Assembly (NCBI RefSeq): GCF_029278565.1
Contig: NZ_CP119559.1
Span: 868,001-932,000 of the forward strand
DNA: 64,000 nucleotides
From: Haloarcula halophila
Lineage (GTDB): Archaea; Halobacteriota; Halobacteria; Halobacteriales; Haloarculaceae
Reading direction: 5' to 3'
Each line of letters begins with the position of its first letter. The stretch's first letter is position 1. The notes beneath the pieces are model-generated. The model searched no databases. It was not told where the DNA came from and saw only the letters and a program-made list of their open reading frames with translations. Position numbers and translations under genes: made by a program. Of the stretch, positions 29,588-39,206 are shown piece after piece.

Positions 29588-30817
29588 ATGTCGACCGACT
29601 TCGACCGCCTCGGGGAGCCGTTCCGGTTCGATTACGAGAGCGCAGTCCTGCGGTACGACCCCGAAGGCCTCGGCGACCTGGGTGCCGAACTCACCGCCCA
29701 CGACTGTGAGCGTGCACTGGTCGTCTGTGGTGAGACCGTCGGTTCGACCCCGGCAGTCATGGACCCGATCAGGCGTGGCCTCGATACGCACCTGACGGAA
29801 CTCTTCGCCCGGACGACGCCGGAGAAGCGGCTCGGGACCGCCATCGACGCGTATCGGGCGTTCACGGAGAGCAGCGCGGACAGTATCGTCGCTGTCGGAG
29901 GCGGCAGCAGCCTGGACCTGGCGAAAGTCACCGCCGTGCTCGTCGCCAGTGACGCGTCCCCGGCGGAGATCGGCGCGGAGTTCGCCGAAACCGGGAGCAT
30001 CAGCGTTCCCGAATCGGGCCTGCCTCCGATCGTGGCGGTCCCGACGACGCTGGCCGGGGCGGACCTCACGCAGGTCGCCGGCCTCACTGCCGACCCGGCT
30101 ACGTGTCCGGTCGAAAGCCCCGTCAGCGGCGGGATCTCCGCTCGCGGACTGATGCCCGCGGCAGTCTGGTACGATCCCTCGCTGATCGCGACGACACCTG
30201 AGACAGTCCTCGCTGGTTCGGCGATGAACGGCTTCGACAAAGGGATCGAGACGCTGTACGCGAGCACCGCGACGCCGGTGACCGACGCGACGGCCAGCCG
30301 GGGACTCGACCTCCTTCAGCGCGGGCTACTCGCGCTCGGCTCGGCGGACAGTGAGACGAACTCCGACGAATGGGTGTATCAGGCGCTGACACAGGGAATC
30401 ATGCTCGTCCAGTACGGGATCTCCCGGCCCGCGGTGACCACCCTCTCGCTGATCCACGCGTTCGGGCACGGCCTCACCCGGACGTATCCGGTCCAGCAGG
30501 GTGCCGCACACGGGGTCGTCGCGCCACACGTCCTCCGGTACCTCTTCGACGCCGTCGACGGCCGCCGGGAGCTGTTGGCCGACGCGCTGGGCGTTGGGGA
30601 CGCCGACGACAGCGCCGAAGCGGTCGTCGGTGCTGTCAAGGAGGTTGCAGGTGCGCTGTCGCTTCCAACCCGACTCCGTGACGTCGACGGCCCCGAGCAG
30701 AGCGAATTCCCGGCCGTCGCCAGGGCGATCCTCGACGACGTCTTCGTCAGGAACGCACCGAACGGTCTCGACCCGACACAGGCGGACATCGAGGCGATTC
30801 TCGAAGCGGCGTGGTAG
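29588..30817 (+). CDS. Iron-containing alcohol dehydrogenase family, maleylacetate-reductase-like
   Basis: 409 residues. The nucleotide-binding segment AVGGGSSLDLAK is intact. The metal site is altered: in Fe-ADH proteins an Asp and a His four residues later bind the metal, and here the positions are Asn214 and Lys218 (MNGFDKGIE). The two later His (His294, His308 in HAFGHGLTRTY and GAAHGV) are kept. Asn at the first position also occurs in maleylacetate reductases; the Lys does not fit. It follows moeA2 by 6 bases, so it is probably co-transcribed. NAD(P)-dependent reductase is the best guess; substrate unknown. Confidence 0.85.
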   Translation: MSTDFDRLGEPFRFDYESAVLRYDPEGLGDLGAELTAHDCERALVVCGETVGSTPAVMDPIRRGLDTHLTELFARTTPEKRLGTAIDAYRAFTESSADSIVAVGGGSSLDLAKVTAVLVASDASPAEIGAEFAETGSISVPESGLPPIVAVPTTLAGADLTQVAGLTADPATCPVESPVSGGISARGLMPAAVWYDPSLIATTPETVLAGSAMNGFDKGIETLYASTATPVTDATASRGLDLLQRGLLALGSADSETNSDEWVYQALTQGIMLVQYGISRPAVTTLSLIHAFGHGLTRTYPVQQGAAHGVVAPHVLRYLFDAVDGRRELLADALGVGDADDSAEAVVGAVKEVAGALSLPTRLRDVDGPEQSEFPAVARAILDDVFVRNAPNGLDPTQADIEAILEAAW

Positions 30818-30843
30818 TGCCGGAGGGAGTGTCCGACCGTCAG

Positions 30844-32262
30844 TCACTCCAGTCTGCCGTTCAACACCTTGGCGGCGACCAAGACCGGGTCCCACACCGG
30901 GCTGAAGGGCGGTGCGTAGGCCAGATCCAGCCGTTCGAGTTGCGCGACCGTCGTGTCGCGCTCGATAGCGGTCGCCAGCGTGTCGATCCGGATCGCCGCC
31001 CGATCCCGTCCCGATATCGCACCGCCGAGGACGCGCCCGCTGTCACGGTCCGCGGTCAGCGTCACCGTCGTCTCGTCGCCACCGGGGTAGTAGCCCGACC
31101 GTGAGCCGGCCGTGACCGTCTCCGAGACGGGGTCGAACCCTGCGGCTTCGGCCGCTTCGTGGTCGATGAGCCCGACCCGTCCACACTCCATGTCGAATGC
31201 TTTGACGACGGCCGTTCCGGCGATGTCCCCGACCGGACTCGGGGTTCCGGCGACGGTCTGGCCGATAGCACGTCCCGCACGGTTCGCCGTCAGTCCCAGC
31301 GGAACCCACGCCGGCTCGCCGGTCACTGCGTGGCGGGTCTCCGCGCAGTCGCCGGCCGCGTAGACGCCCTCGACAGTCGTCCGGCCGTGGTCGTCGGTCG
31401 TGACGGCTCCGGACTCGCCGAGTTCGACCGGCGTCCCCGAGAGCAGTTCGGTGTTCGGTCGGATGCCGATACCGACCAACACGAGGTCGACAGCCAGCCG
31501 GCCGTCCTCGTGGACGACGGCCTCGACCCGATCGTCACCGGCCAACTCCTCGACGGCACAGTCGGTGTGGAGCGTGACGCCTTGCTCGCGGACGTGCTCG
31601 GCTACCCGCTGGCCCGCTGCCTCGCCGAACGGCGGGATGAGGTGGCCGGATCGCTGGAAGACGTGTGTCTCCAGTCCGTGTGCCCGGAAGGCTTCGGCCA
31701 TCTCGATACCGACGTAGCCGCCGCCGACGACCGCGACCGTCTCGGGCGGTTCCCAGGCGGTGTATCGCTCGACCGTCTCGCGGTCGACGGCCTCGACGCT
31801 GGTGTCGACCGGATCGGTGCCCGGCTCCCCAAGAACGGCCCTGATCGCACACGCGGCGTCGATCCCGTGGAGCGTGAACACACCGTCGAGCGAACTCCCG
31901 TCGATCGGATCGCTGACCGCGCGTGCGCCCGTCGCGACGAGAAGGTCGCTGTAGGACTGGACCGAGCGGTCGCCGTCGTGGGCAACGGTGACGGTCCGGT
32001 CGTCGGTATCGACGGCGACGACCTCGTGGTTCCGCCGGAGGGCGATCCCCCGATCCTCGACCTCCGACGGAGAGAGCGACAGGAGGTCCGTGACGTGTTC
32101 GACCTCGCCTTTCACGTAGTACGGTGTCCCGCAGTGAGCGTAGGAGATCCACCGCCCTTTCTCGTAGACGATCACGTCCCCGTCGGGACGCTCCCGGGCG
32201 AACTTGCTGGCGGCGCTCAGGCCGGCGGCGTCGCCGCCGACGACGACGAACGGGTCCGACAT
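30844..32262 (-). CDS. FAD-dependent pyridine nucleotide-disulfide oxidoreductase, CoA-disulfide reductase/NADH oxidase type
   Basis: 472 residues from ATG 32262, chosen because the FAD-binding strand FVVVGGDAAGLSAA then lies at the N-terminus. The single redox Cys44 sits in SYAHCGTPYYV, as in CoA-disulfide reductases and Nox enzymes. The NAD site is VAVVGGGYVGIEMAEAF and the second FAD motif GVYAAGDCAE. The C-terminal dimerisation domain ends in AYAPPFSPVWDPV. It reduces CoA disulfide or oxygen with NAD(P)H in the cytoplasm. Divergent from the HxlR regulator (about 200 bases between starts), which may control it. Confidence 0.93.
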   Translation of the reverse strand: MSDPFVVVGGDAAGLSAASKFARERPDGDVIVYEKGRWISYAHCGTPYYVKGEVEHVTDLLSLSPSEVEDRGIALRRNHEVVAVDTDDRTVTVAHDGDRSVQSYSDLLVATGARAVSDPIDGSSLDGVFTLHGIDAACAIRAVLGEPGTDPVDTSVEAVDRETVERYTAWEPPETVAVVGGGYVGIEMAEAFRAHGLETHVFQRSGHLIPPFGEAAGQRVAEHVREQGVTLHTDCAVEELAGDDRVEAVVHEDGRLAVDLVLVGIGIRPNTELLSGTPVELGESGAVTTDDHGRTTVEGVYAAGDCAETRHAVTGEPAWVPLGLTANRAGRAIGQTVAGTPSPVGDIAGTAVVKAFDMECGRVGLIDHEAAEAAGFDPVSETVTAGSRSGYYPGGDETTVTLTADRDSGRVLGGAISGRDRAAIRIDTLATAIERDTTVAQLERLDLAYAPPFSPVWDPVLVAAKVLNGRLE

Positions 32263-32460
32263 ACGAGCGGTGTCGGCGGCCCCACACGTAACTGTTGAGT
32301 TACCCCAGGGTAAGCACCTGCTCCACGGGTCCGGGTCCGTCGGAGTGGAACCCGTTTTCCGCCCCGACTGACCCACCGAGACAGAGGACACGTATCGGGT
32401 ACAGCACCGAAGCGACTTACGACACGTAACTACATGGCACTGGCCGCCGAGACCGCTCGT

Positions 32461-32829
32461 ATGAGCGACACACCGGAGCAACTCGAAGTGTGGTGTGCCG
32501 GCGAGGAATGGTGTCCGATCACGACGACCGCGACACTCATCGGAAAGAAGTGGCATCCGGTCATCATCCACCGGCTACTGAAGTCGGGTCCCTCGGGATT
32601 CAACGACCTGAAGACGGAGGTCGACGGTATCTCCTCAAAGGTACTCTCGGACAGTCTCGAAGACCTCCAGGAGCACGGCCTCGTCGACCGGACGGTCGTC
32701 AACGAACAGCCGTTCCGGGTCCAGTACTCCCTGACCGACCGCGGTGCGTCCCTGGAACCGGTCATCACGTCGATGGCGGAGTGGGGGCAACAACACCTCC
32801 GCCCGCCGGAGGACGACGATATCCGGTAG
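32461..32829 (+). CDS. HxlR-family winged-helix transcriptional regulator
   Basis: 122 residues from ATG 32461 (an earlier in-frame ATG is at 32434). HxlR pattern: two Cys around EVWCAGEEWCPI, then IGKKWHPVIIHRLL, GFNDLKTEVDGISSKVLSDSL and YSLTDRGASLEPVI. The pair of N-terminal Cys would suit redox sensing. Its divergent neighbour is a disulfide reductase, so control of that gene is a reasonable inference. Confidence 0.92.
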   Translation: MSDTPEQLEVWCAGEEWCPITTTATLIGKKWHPVIIHRLLKSGPSGFNDLKTEVDGISSKVLSDSLEDLQEHGLVDRTVVNEQPFRVQYSLTDRGASLEPVITSMAEWGQQHLRPPEDDDIR

Positions 32830-32908
32830 CTCGTTCGGTTACGTCGGTCCGCGACACGGATGGCAGACCGCCGCATCTGTTTTACGCCCCACTGCCGTAC
32901 ACCGAGGT

Positions 32909-33319
32909 ATGCCAGTCACTGACGAGGCGGGACTCCGGGAGATACTCGAACTGGATCGCGTGGCCGTCGTCGGCTGTTCGACGACGCCGGGCAAGGACGC
33001 CCACGAGATCCCGAAGTACCTCATCGAGCAGGGGTACGACGTCGTCCCCGTCAACCCCTTCGCCGACGAGATCTTCGGCCGGGAGGCCTACGACTCGCTG
33101 GCCGACGTACCGGGTGAGATCGACATCGTCGACGTGTTCCGGCCCAGCGAGGAGGTCAGCGGAATCGTCGACGAGGTGCTGGACCGGGACGACGTCGAGG
33201 TCGTCTGGCTGCAGTTGGGCATCCACGACGACGAAGCCGTCGAGCGCGCCGAGGCGGCCGGACTCCGTGTCGTCCAGGACCGCTGTATGAAGCCGACTCA
33301 CCAGCAGTTGTTGGGCTAG
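32909..33319 (+). CDS. CoA-binding domain protein (YccU-like)
   Basis: 136 residues. A Rossmann-type CoA-binding domain: VAVVGCSTTPGKDAHEIPKY, VVPVNPFADEIFG, VDVFRPSEEVSGIVDEVL, VWLQLGIHDDEAVERA, VVQDRCMKPTH. The family binds CoA or acyl-CoA; the role is unclear. The gene converges with the frameshifted lipoprotein gene, overlapping it by four bases. Confidence 0.92.
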   Translation: MPVTDEAGLREILELDRVAVVGCSTTPGKDAHEIPKYLIEQGYDVVPVNPFADEIFGREAYDSLADVPGEIDIVDVFRPSEEVSGIVDEVLDRDDVEVVWLQLGIHDDEAVERAEAAGLRVVQDRCMKPTHQQLLG

Positions 33320-34486
33320 GTGGCACATGCCTCGCCGCCGCGTCGCGTCTCCTCCGCGAGCGTCGTCTTCGCCGTCGCGAGTTCGACCCCGAGGACCGTC
33401 AGGTCGGAGCCGCGGTTGACGACCAACTGGATGGAGGTACTCTTACAGACCGACCCCCACGTCAGCGAGGAGTTGACCGCCATCCCGACCCCGATGTAGG
33501 GAATGAGTCCCTGTTCGAAGATGCTGATCGAGACCCGCGGGAACGCCACGCCGAAGCCCGCGCTGACGGACTGGCCGAACACACCGGCCGAATCGGCGCT
33601 CTCGGGGTCGATCTTCAGTGTCCCGAGAGTCGCCGTGGGGTTACGGTCGTGCCGTCGTAGGCGAACCCGGTGTCACCGGCGAACGTGAACCGCGACCGAG
33701 CGGTCGTGGAGGCCTCCAAGACGACGTCGATATTCGCCTTGAGGTGGATCGACGTCTCGACGGTGATCGGGACCGGCCCGGTCATGAAGACGTGCTTGAA
33801 CGCGAACCCGCCCGGGAGCGAGATCTCCGTCGATCCCTCGACGCCGGTTCGGGCGGCAGCGATGTCGATGACGATCTCGCCCTCCAGCCCGTCGGCGTCG
33901 ATGTCGGCCCGCTGGAGTTGCCCGCCGGCGTAGCCGGCCCGTCCGCCGGCCCTGACCGTCTTGACTTCACCGGTGCCGGTAAACCGCATTTCGCTGGCCC
34001 GCCCGACAGAGCGGTCATCTCGGCTTTCAGCCGGACGGAGTCGCCCATCGGCGTCAGCCCGAGCACGTAGTCGGTGTTGCCCTGGGTAAAGGCGAGTTCC
34101 AGTACCTCCCGGTTAGCCTGCTGGACCACCTCGGGTCGGCCGAGTGCGTTCCCCGCCTCGTCTAACGCGGTGACGCCGACGACCGCGGCGTTGGTCACCG
34201 ACGAGGGCCCCGTCTCCGGCGACGCGATCGATCGGTCACCGCTCGCGGTGAACCGCTCGTTGATCCGGCTGGCCTCGAACCCCAGGTGGGCGTCCCAGCC
34301 CACCTCGCCGTCCTGTATCGCTTCGTTCAACGCGGCGAGTTCGGTGTCGACGACGCTGTCGCCGTCGCCGGACCCGCTACCGAGACAGCCCGCGACACCC
34401 GCCACACCGGCGGTCGCGAGCGCTCGCAGGAACCGACGCCGGTGTCGGTCCGGTACCTCGGTAGCCACGCGTCTCTCGGGATTCAT
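33316..34486 (-). pseudogene. Tat lipoprotein gene with two apparent frameshifts
   Basis: Starts at ATG 34486 with Tat motif RRRFLRALATAG and lipobox VAGC (Cys34). The frame then shifts near 34009-34013 and again near 33641-33645. Adding one base at each point restores a single 390-residue frame through SVGRASEMRFTGTGEV and NPTATLGTLKIDPE to the stop at 33316. The product is beta-rich with internal NTDYVLGLTPMGDS and VETSIHLKANIDV; no family is assigned. Either the gene is decaying or the sequence has base-calling deletions. Confidence 0.7.
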
Positions 34487-34664
34487 AGGTCCGGGACGTA
34501 GGAGAGAGCATAACAGTTCGTAGGGAGACGACGCCCTCGAACTGGCCGGTCGCCGCAACGGTCCCGAACCGACGACAACCGCTCAGGAGGGGCCGTGACG
34601 AACGGCTGTCCAACCGCTGCCCGGGCTACCGCCCCGACGTCACCCCGAACGCGTCTCCTGGCCG

Positions 34665-37237
34665 TTACTCCCGTAGTTGAACGGTGGTCTGCCCGCGGAT
34701 GTCACGCGAGGAGGAGCCGACCAGCAGGTCGTACGCACCGGTGTCGACGGTCCACTGTTCGGTCTCCGGGTCCCAGTACTGGAAGGCCTCGGGATCGACG
34801 GTGATCTGTGCGGTCCCGGTCTCGCCGGGCGTCACCGAGATCTTGTGGACGCCCGCGAGTTCCTTCGGCGGGCGTTCGATTCCCGGGTCCTGTGGCGCCA
34901 CGTACACCTGGACGGCCTCTTTGCCCCGGCGCCCGCCCGTGTTCTCGACGTCGACCCGGACGGTGACGTTCTCACCGGCCTCGATCGACGAGGATGTCGT
35001 CCTGACCGAACTGTAATCGAAGGAGGTGTACGACTCGCCGTGACCGAACGGGAACAGCGGCTCGATCCCGGCTCGTCGAAGTGCCGGTAGCCCACGAACA
35101 CGCCCTCGTCGTAGTGGACCGTCCCGTCGACTCCTGGGTACGCTCGCCCCTCGTCGGGTAGCGTCTCGACCTCGCCAGGGAGGTAGTCGGACAGCGACTC
35201 CCCGAAGGTCACCGGACTCTTCCCCGACGGGTTCGTCTCCCCGAACAGCAGGTTCGCGACCGCGGTCCCGCCCTCTTGGCCGGGGAACCACACCGCCATG
35301 ATCGCGTCGACGTCGTCGACCCACGGCATCGCGACCGGCGCCTCCGTGTTGAGCAGGACGACGCTGTTGTCCGACTCGGCGGCGACGGCGTCGATCACCG
35401 CCTTCTGGTTCCACGGGAGGCCGAACTCGTGTCGATCGTCGCCGTAGAAGGTGTCGGTCTGTGCGAGGACGACGGTAGCGTCGGCGTCGGCCGCGGCCGC
35501 CTCGGCGTCGGCGATGGCCGACGGCGTCGTCCACTCCAGCGTGACCGGCGGCGACCCGGCGGCTTCGACGACGATCTCGTGCTCCGTCCCCGACTGGAGT
35601 TCCAGCGTCGCCTCCTCGGTCTTGGGGCCGAAGAAGCCGCCGCCCTCGCTGCGGACGACCGGGTCCCCGTCGACGACGACCCGGCCGCTGCCCTGACTGG
35701 TGAGTTCGAGCGCGTAGGTACCTGACTCCGGTGCGACGAGGGTTCCGCTCCACCGGACGGAGACGGTCTCGCTGCCGAGCGAGTCCAGGTCCGCCTGCGT
35801 GAGGTCGACGGTCTCCTCGGTCCGGGTCCGGACGGGGGTGCCCGACCAGTCGGCGTTGTCGAAGTACTCCGCAGTGAACCCTCTCCCGACGTCGTCGGAC
35901 GGTCGGATTTCGTCCGGTCCGACGGCTTCTGGGCGCCGCGTGGCGACTGCCGTGACCGTCGTGTCGTCGGTGACCTCCTCGATGCCCTGGTGGAGCGGAA
36001 TCCGTCGGATCGCCGTGACCGAGTCGCTCCCGCCGACGCTCTGTTTGAACGACTCGGGGTCGGGCCCGACGATAGCGATCTCGCCCGTCTCCTCGTCCAG
36101 CGGAAGCGTGTCGTCGTCGTTTTGTAGCAGGACCGAAGCCTCCTCGGCCATCCGCTGGGCGAGATCGAAGTGTTCCGACGTCCCGCGTGCGGGCTCGCTG
36201 CCGATCCGATCGCCCGAGAGTGCGCCGACCTCGTGTTGAGCCTGGAGTCCGTGTTCGACCATCTGATCGACGACCGTCTCCTCGTCGATCCGGTCGTTCT
36301 CGACGGCGTCGGCCAGCGTGCTCCCGAAGTAGTTCCCGGATGGCATCTCGACGTCCAGGCCGTTGACCGACGCGTGGACCGTGCTGTGCGTACCGCCCCA
36401 GTCCGAGATGACCATCCCGTCGAACTCCCAATCGTCCCTGAGGATATCGTCGAGCAGGTCGTCGTGCTCCGAGCAGAAGATGCCGTTGATCCGGTTGTAC
36501 GCCGGCATCACCGCGCCCGCATCGCCCTCGGTGATCGCCTCGCGGAACGGCGGGAGATAGATCTCCCGAAGCGCCCGTTCGTCGGTGACGACGTTGTGCT
36601 CGGAGGTCGAGAAGTAGTCGTAGACCGAGCCAGTCGTGCTCGTCTGGTTGTACGCGGCGAAGTGTTTCAGCGTCGCGACGACGCCCTCCGACTGGACCCC
36701 GGTGGTGTACTCCCGTGCTAGTTCGCTTGCGAGGTGTGGGTCTTCCCCGAAGGTCTCCCCGGCCCGCGCGTGTACCGGGACGCGGAACGTGTCCATCGAC
36801 GGCGCCAGCAGGATCGTCACGCCGCCGGATTTGGCCTCGCGGGCGATGACACGGCCTTGCCGTGTCGCGAGTTCCGGATCGAACGTCGCGGCGGCGCCGA
36901 TCGGGTGCGGGAAGTCCGTCGTGGGCGACCCGAGCGACGCGCCGGGCGGCCCGTCGGCCATTCCCATCCCCGGAACGTCGAGCCGTGGGATCCCCGGCAG
37001 ATGCCCCGCGATCCCGCTCGGCCCACCGGAGCCGCCGCGGGTCCGTGTGACCTTCTCTTCGAGGGTCATCTCGTCGACGAGTGCGGCAAGGTCGGGCTCG
37101 CCCCCGTGCTCGGCGCTGGCCGTGCCGCCAGCGCCCAACAGCGCCGCGGTAGCGAGGGCACCTGTCCCCCGCATGAACTCACGTCGCGTCGTCGTTCGTG
37201 TGCCGTCGTCGGTGCGATCGCCAGTATTGTCCACCAT
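34665..37237 (-). pseudogene. Exported GH3 glycosidase with PA14 insert, one apparent frameshift
   Basis: From ATG 37237 there is a Tat signal (TTRREFMRGTG), then GH3 barrel motifs VKHF-like LKHFAAYNQT and nucleophile Asp in MVISDWGG (about residue 278). A PA14-type insert follows (GFTAEYFDNADWSG to about WSGTLVAPESGTY), then the GH3 C-domain and a fibronectin-III-like tail. Near 35072-35075 the frame breaks in HFDE; one added base restores AGIEPLFPFGHGESY and the stop at 34665, giving about 857 residues. It would be an extracellular beta-glucosidase-type enzyme. It is divergent from the TrmB-like regulator, which may control it. Confidence 0.8.
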
Positions 37238-37407
37238 CGATAGTAGACAAAACGGCCCACGACCTAAACATTTGCCCAATAATTCAGTGTAAAAGTGGAA
37301 TATATTTTTTAATATTCTCGAATCTTTTCGTTCTCTGTCCGTTCCACGGAAACAACGCCGGGCGCGCGGCCGGCAACGCTTATGAGAGTCGATACGGAAA
37401 ACGGGCT
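37238..37407. promoter_or_regulatory. AT-rich divergent promoter region, GH3 and TrmB-like genes
   Basis: 170 bases with a marked AT-rich core (GGAATATATTTTTTAATATTC, 37301-37321), unlike the GC-rich surroundings. It holds TATA-like boxes in both directions and is the natural operator region for the adjacent TrmB-like regulator. Confidence 0.55.
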
Positions 37408-38466
37408 ATGCCCAGCGACACCGAGCTCGTCGAACGGCTCCAACAGTTCGGCTTCTCGGAGACGGAGGCGAGCGTCTATCTCGCCGTCGTCGAGCGGGGG
37501 CAGGCCACGCCGTCGACGATCGCGACGGCGGCCGACGTGTCGACGAGTTACGTCTACGACATCGCCGACACGCTCGAACAACACGGGGTCGTCAGGGTGG
37601 ACCGACACCAGTCGCCGACGACGATCCGCGCACGTCCGCCGGACGCGGTGCTGGGCGACCGCGTCGAGACGATGCGCGAGACCATCTCGGCGGTCGACCG
37701 GCGGTTCGAACAGCCCTCCGAGGAGTTCGACGCACTGTCCGTGGTTCAGTCTCGACAGACGCTGTACGACCGATTTCGGCAGTTCATCGACAACGGTGAG
37801 TCCGAAATCTTCATCACGGTCCCTGCGGGGGTGCTACCGGAGATTGCCGACGAACTCGCGGCCGCCGTCGACCGCGGTGCCCTCGTGTTGCTCGCCGTGG
37901 CGGGGTCGACGGCCGACCTCCCGGCGTCGATGCTCGAACGCGTCGCGACGGTCGTCGCCTCTTGGGAACGCGGGATGACGGTCTATCTCACGGTCGATCA
38001 GTCGACCGGGATCATCTCGCCGTCCGCGCTGCTGGACTGGAAACACGGCGACGCCGAGGCGATCAGTTTCCACAACCAGTCGGTCGCCGTCGCCGTCGAG
38101 AGCGCGTTCCTCGGGACGATCTGGTCGGCCTCGGCGGAACTCGCCGTCCGCCGGCCGTCGTCGCTTCCCCGGACCTACCGGGGGTTCCGCGCGTCGATCT
38201 ACGACACGGCCGTCTACATCCGCAAGGGAACGCCGATCCGGGCAAGGGTATCCGCCCGCCCGACGGGGACGAACGACGCGTTCTCGTCGCTCACCGGGGA
38301 CGTCGTCGACGTGAGACAGAACTTCATCGAGCCGACGGACGCGGAGTTCAGCATGGAGGGATCGCTGACCCTCGATACTGGCGAGGAGACGGTGACCGTC
38401 GGTGGCGTCGGCGCCTTCCTCGAGGACTACGAGGCGGCCGAAGTGACGCTTCGCCCGCCGGAGTGA
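37408..38466 (+). CDS. TrmB-family sugar-responsive transcriptional regulator
   Basis: 352 residues from ATG 37408 (MPSDTELVERL). The N-terminal TrmB winged helix is FGFSETEASVYLAVVERG and STSYVYDIADTLEQHGVV. A coiled segment follows (RVETMRETISAVDRRF), then a phospholipase-D-like and beta-sandwich effector domain as in TrmB/TrmBL1. The family binds sugars and represses or activates sugar uptake and metabolism genes. Its divergent neighbour is an exported GH3 glycosidase, which suggests a local regulon. Confidence 0.9.
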   Translation: MPSDTELVERLQQFGFSETEASVYLAVVERGQATPSTIATAADVSTSYVYDIADTLEQHGVVRVDRHQSPTTIRARPPDAVLGDRVETMRETISAVDRRFEQPSEEFDALSVVQSRQTLYDRFRQFIDNGESEIFITVPAGVLPEIADELAAAVDRGALVLLAVAGSTADLPASMLERVATVVASWERGMTVYLTVDQSTGIISPSALLDWKHGDAEAISFHNQSVAVAVESAFLGTIWSASAELAVRRPSSLPRTYRGFRASIYDTAVYIRKGTPIRARVSARPTGTNDAFSSLTGDVVDVRQNFIEPTDAEFSMEGSLTLDTGEETVTVGGVGAFLEDYEAAEVTLRPPE

Positions 38467-38506
38467 GCCAGCAACCGTTTTCCCCGCCCGGGACTTGGAC
38501 GAAGAC

Positions 38507-38749
38507 ATGGACGAAAGCCAAGTCAAGGCCCTCATCGAGGGGGAGCTTCCGGAGGCGGTAGCGACCGTGACCACACCGCGTGACCCCGACGACGACAAAC
38601 ACTACGCCGTCGAAGTCGTCTCACCCGCCTTCGAAGGGAAGTCCCTGGTCGACCAGCACCAACTCGTCCACGACGCCTTGGGCGAGCATCTGACCACCGA
38701 GATCCACGCGATCGAGTTGACGACCGAGACACCCGCCGACGCGAACTGA
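38507..38749 (+). CDS. BolA family protein
   Basis: 80 residues from ATG 38507; an earlier TTG (38495) is in frame. BolA class II KH-like fold: VKALIEGELPEAVATV, the conserved FEGKSLVDQHQLVHDALG block and EIHAIELTTE. BolA proteins bind a [2Fe-2S] cluster together with monothiol glutaredoxins. Such a glutaredoxin is encoded 40 bases downstream, so the pair likely acts in iron-sulfur trafficking. Confidence 0.9.
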   Translation: MDESQVKALIEGELPEAVATVTTPRDPDDDKHYAVEVVSPAFEGKSLVDQHQLVHDALGEHLTTEIHAIELTTETPADAN

Positions 38750-38789
38750 CGCCGATACCCATTTGCCCGCCGAGACGGTAGACCCTGCC

Positions 38790-39128
38790 ATGTCGTTCGA
38801 ACCCGAGGAACTCTCGCCGGCAGAAGTCGAATCGACTGTCCAGGAGACCATCGAGGACAACGAGGTCGCGCTGTTCATGAAGGGGACGGCGCTGATGCCA
38901 CAGTGTGGTTACTCCCGGAAGGCGCTGGGACTCATCCAGCAACACCACGAGGACGTCGCGACCGTCAACGTCCTCCAGGCCACAGACGCGTTTCGCGAGT
39001 CGCTGTCGGAGTACAGCGGTCGCGAGACGATCCCCCAGACGTTCGTCGACGGTGAGTTCGTCGGCGGCAGCGACATTCTCGAACAGCTCGACGAGAACGG
39101 TGACCTGGCGGAGACGCTGAACGCCTGA
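38790..39128 (+). CDS. Monothiol glutaredoxin (Grx4/GrxD type)
   Basis: 112 residues from ATG 38790. Thioredoxin fold with the Grx4-type loop ALFMKGTALMPQCGYSRKAL: a CGYS site in place of the usual CGFS. The GSH-site segments TIPQTFVDGEFVGGSDI are conserved. Monothiol glutaredoxins carry bridging [2Fe-2S] clusters; haloarchaea generally use gamma-glutamylcysteine instead of glutathione, so the thiol partner may differ. Probably co-transcribed with bolA. Confidence 0.93.
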   Translation: MSFEPEELSPAEVESTVQETIEDNEVALFMKGTALMPQCGYSRKALGLIQQHHEDVATVNVLQATDAFRESLSEYSGRETIPQTFVDGEFVGGSDILEQLDENGDLAETLNA

Positions 39129-39206
39129 GAGAGCGGTCACTCCGAGTGGTGCGTTCGGTCCACAAGAAACTGCGATCGGTCCGAGACCGGGGGTCGGATC
39201 GGCCGG

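Noticed and set aside
32263-32571. N-terminal extension of the CoA-disulfide-reductase-like protein
   Set aside because: The extension would bury the FAD-binding strand, which is N-terminal in the family, and would overlap the divergent HxlR gene.
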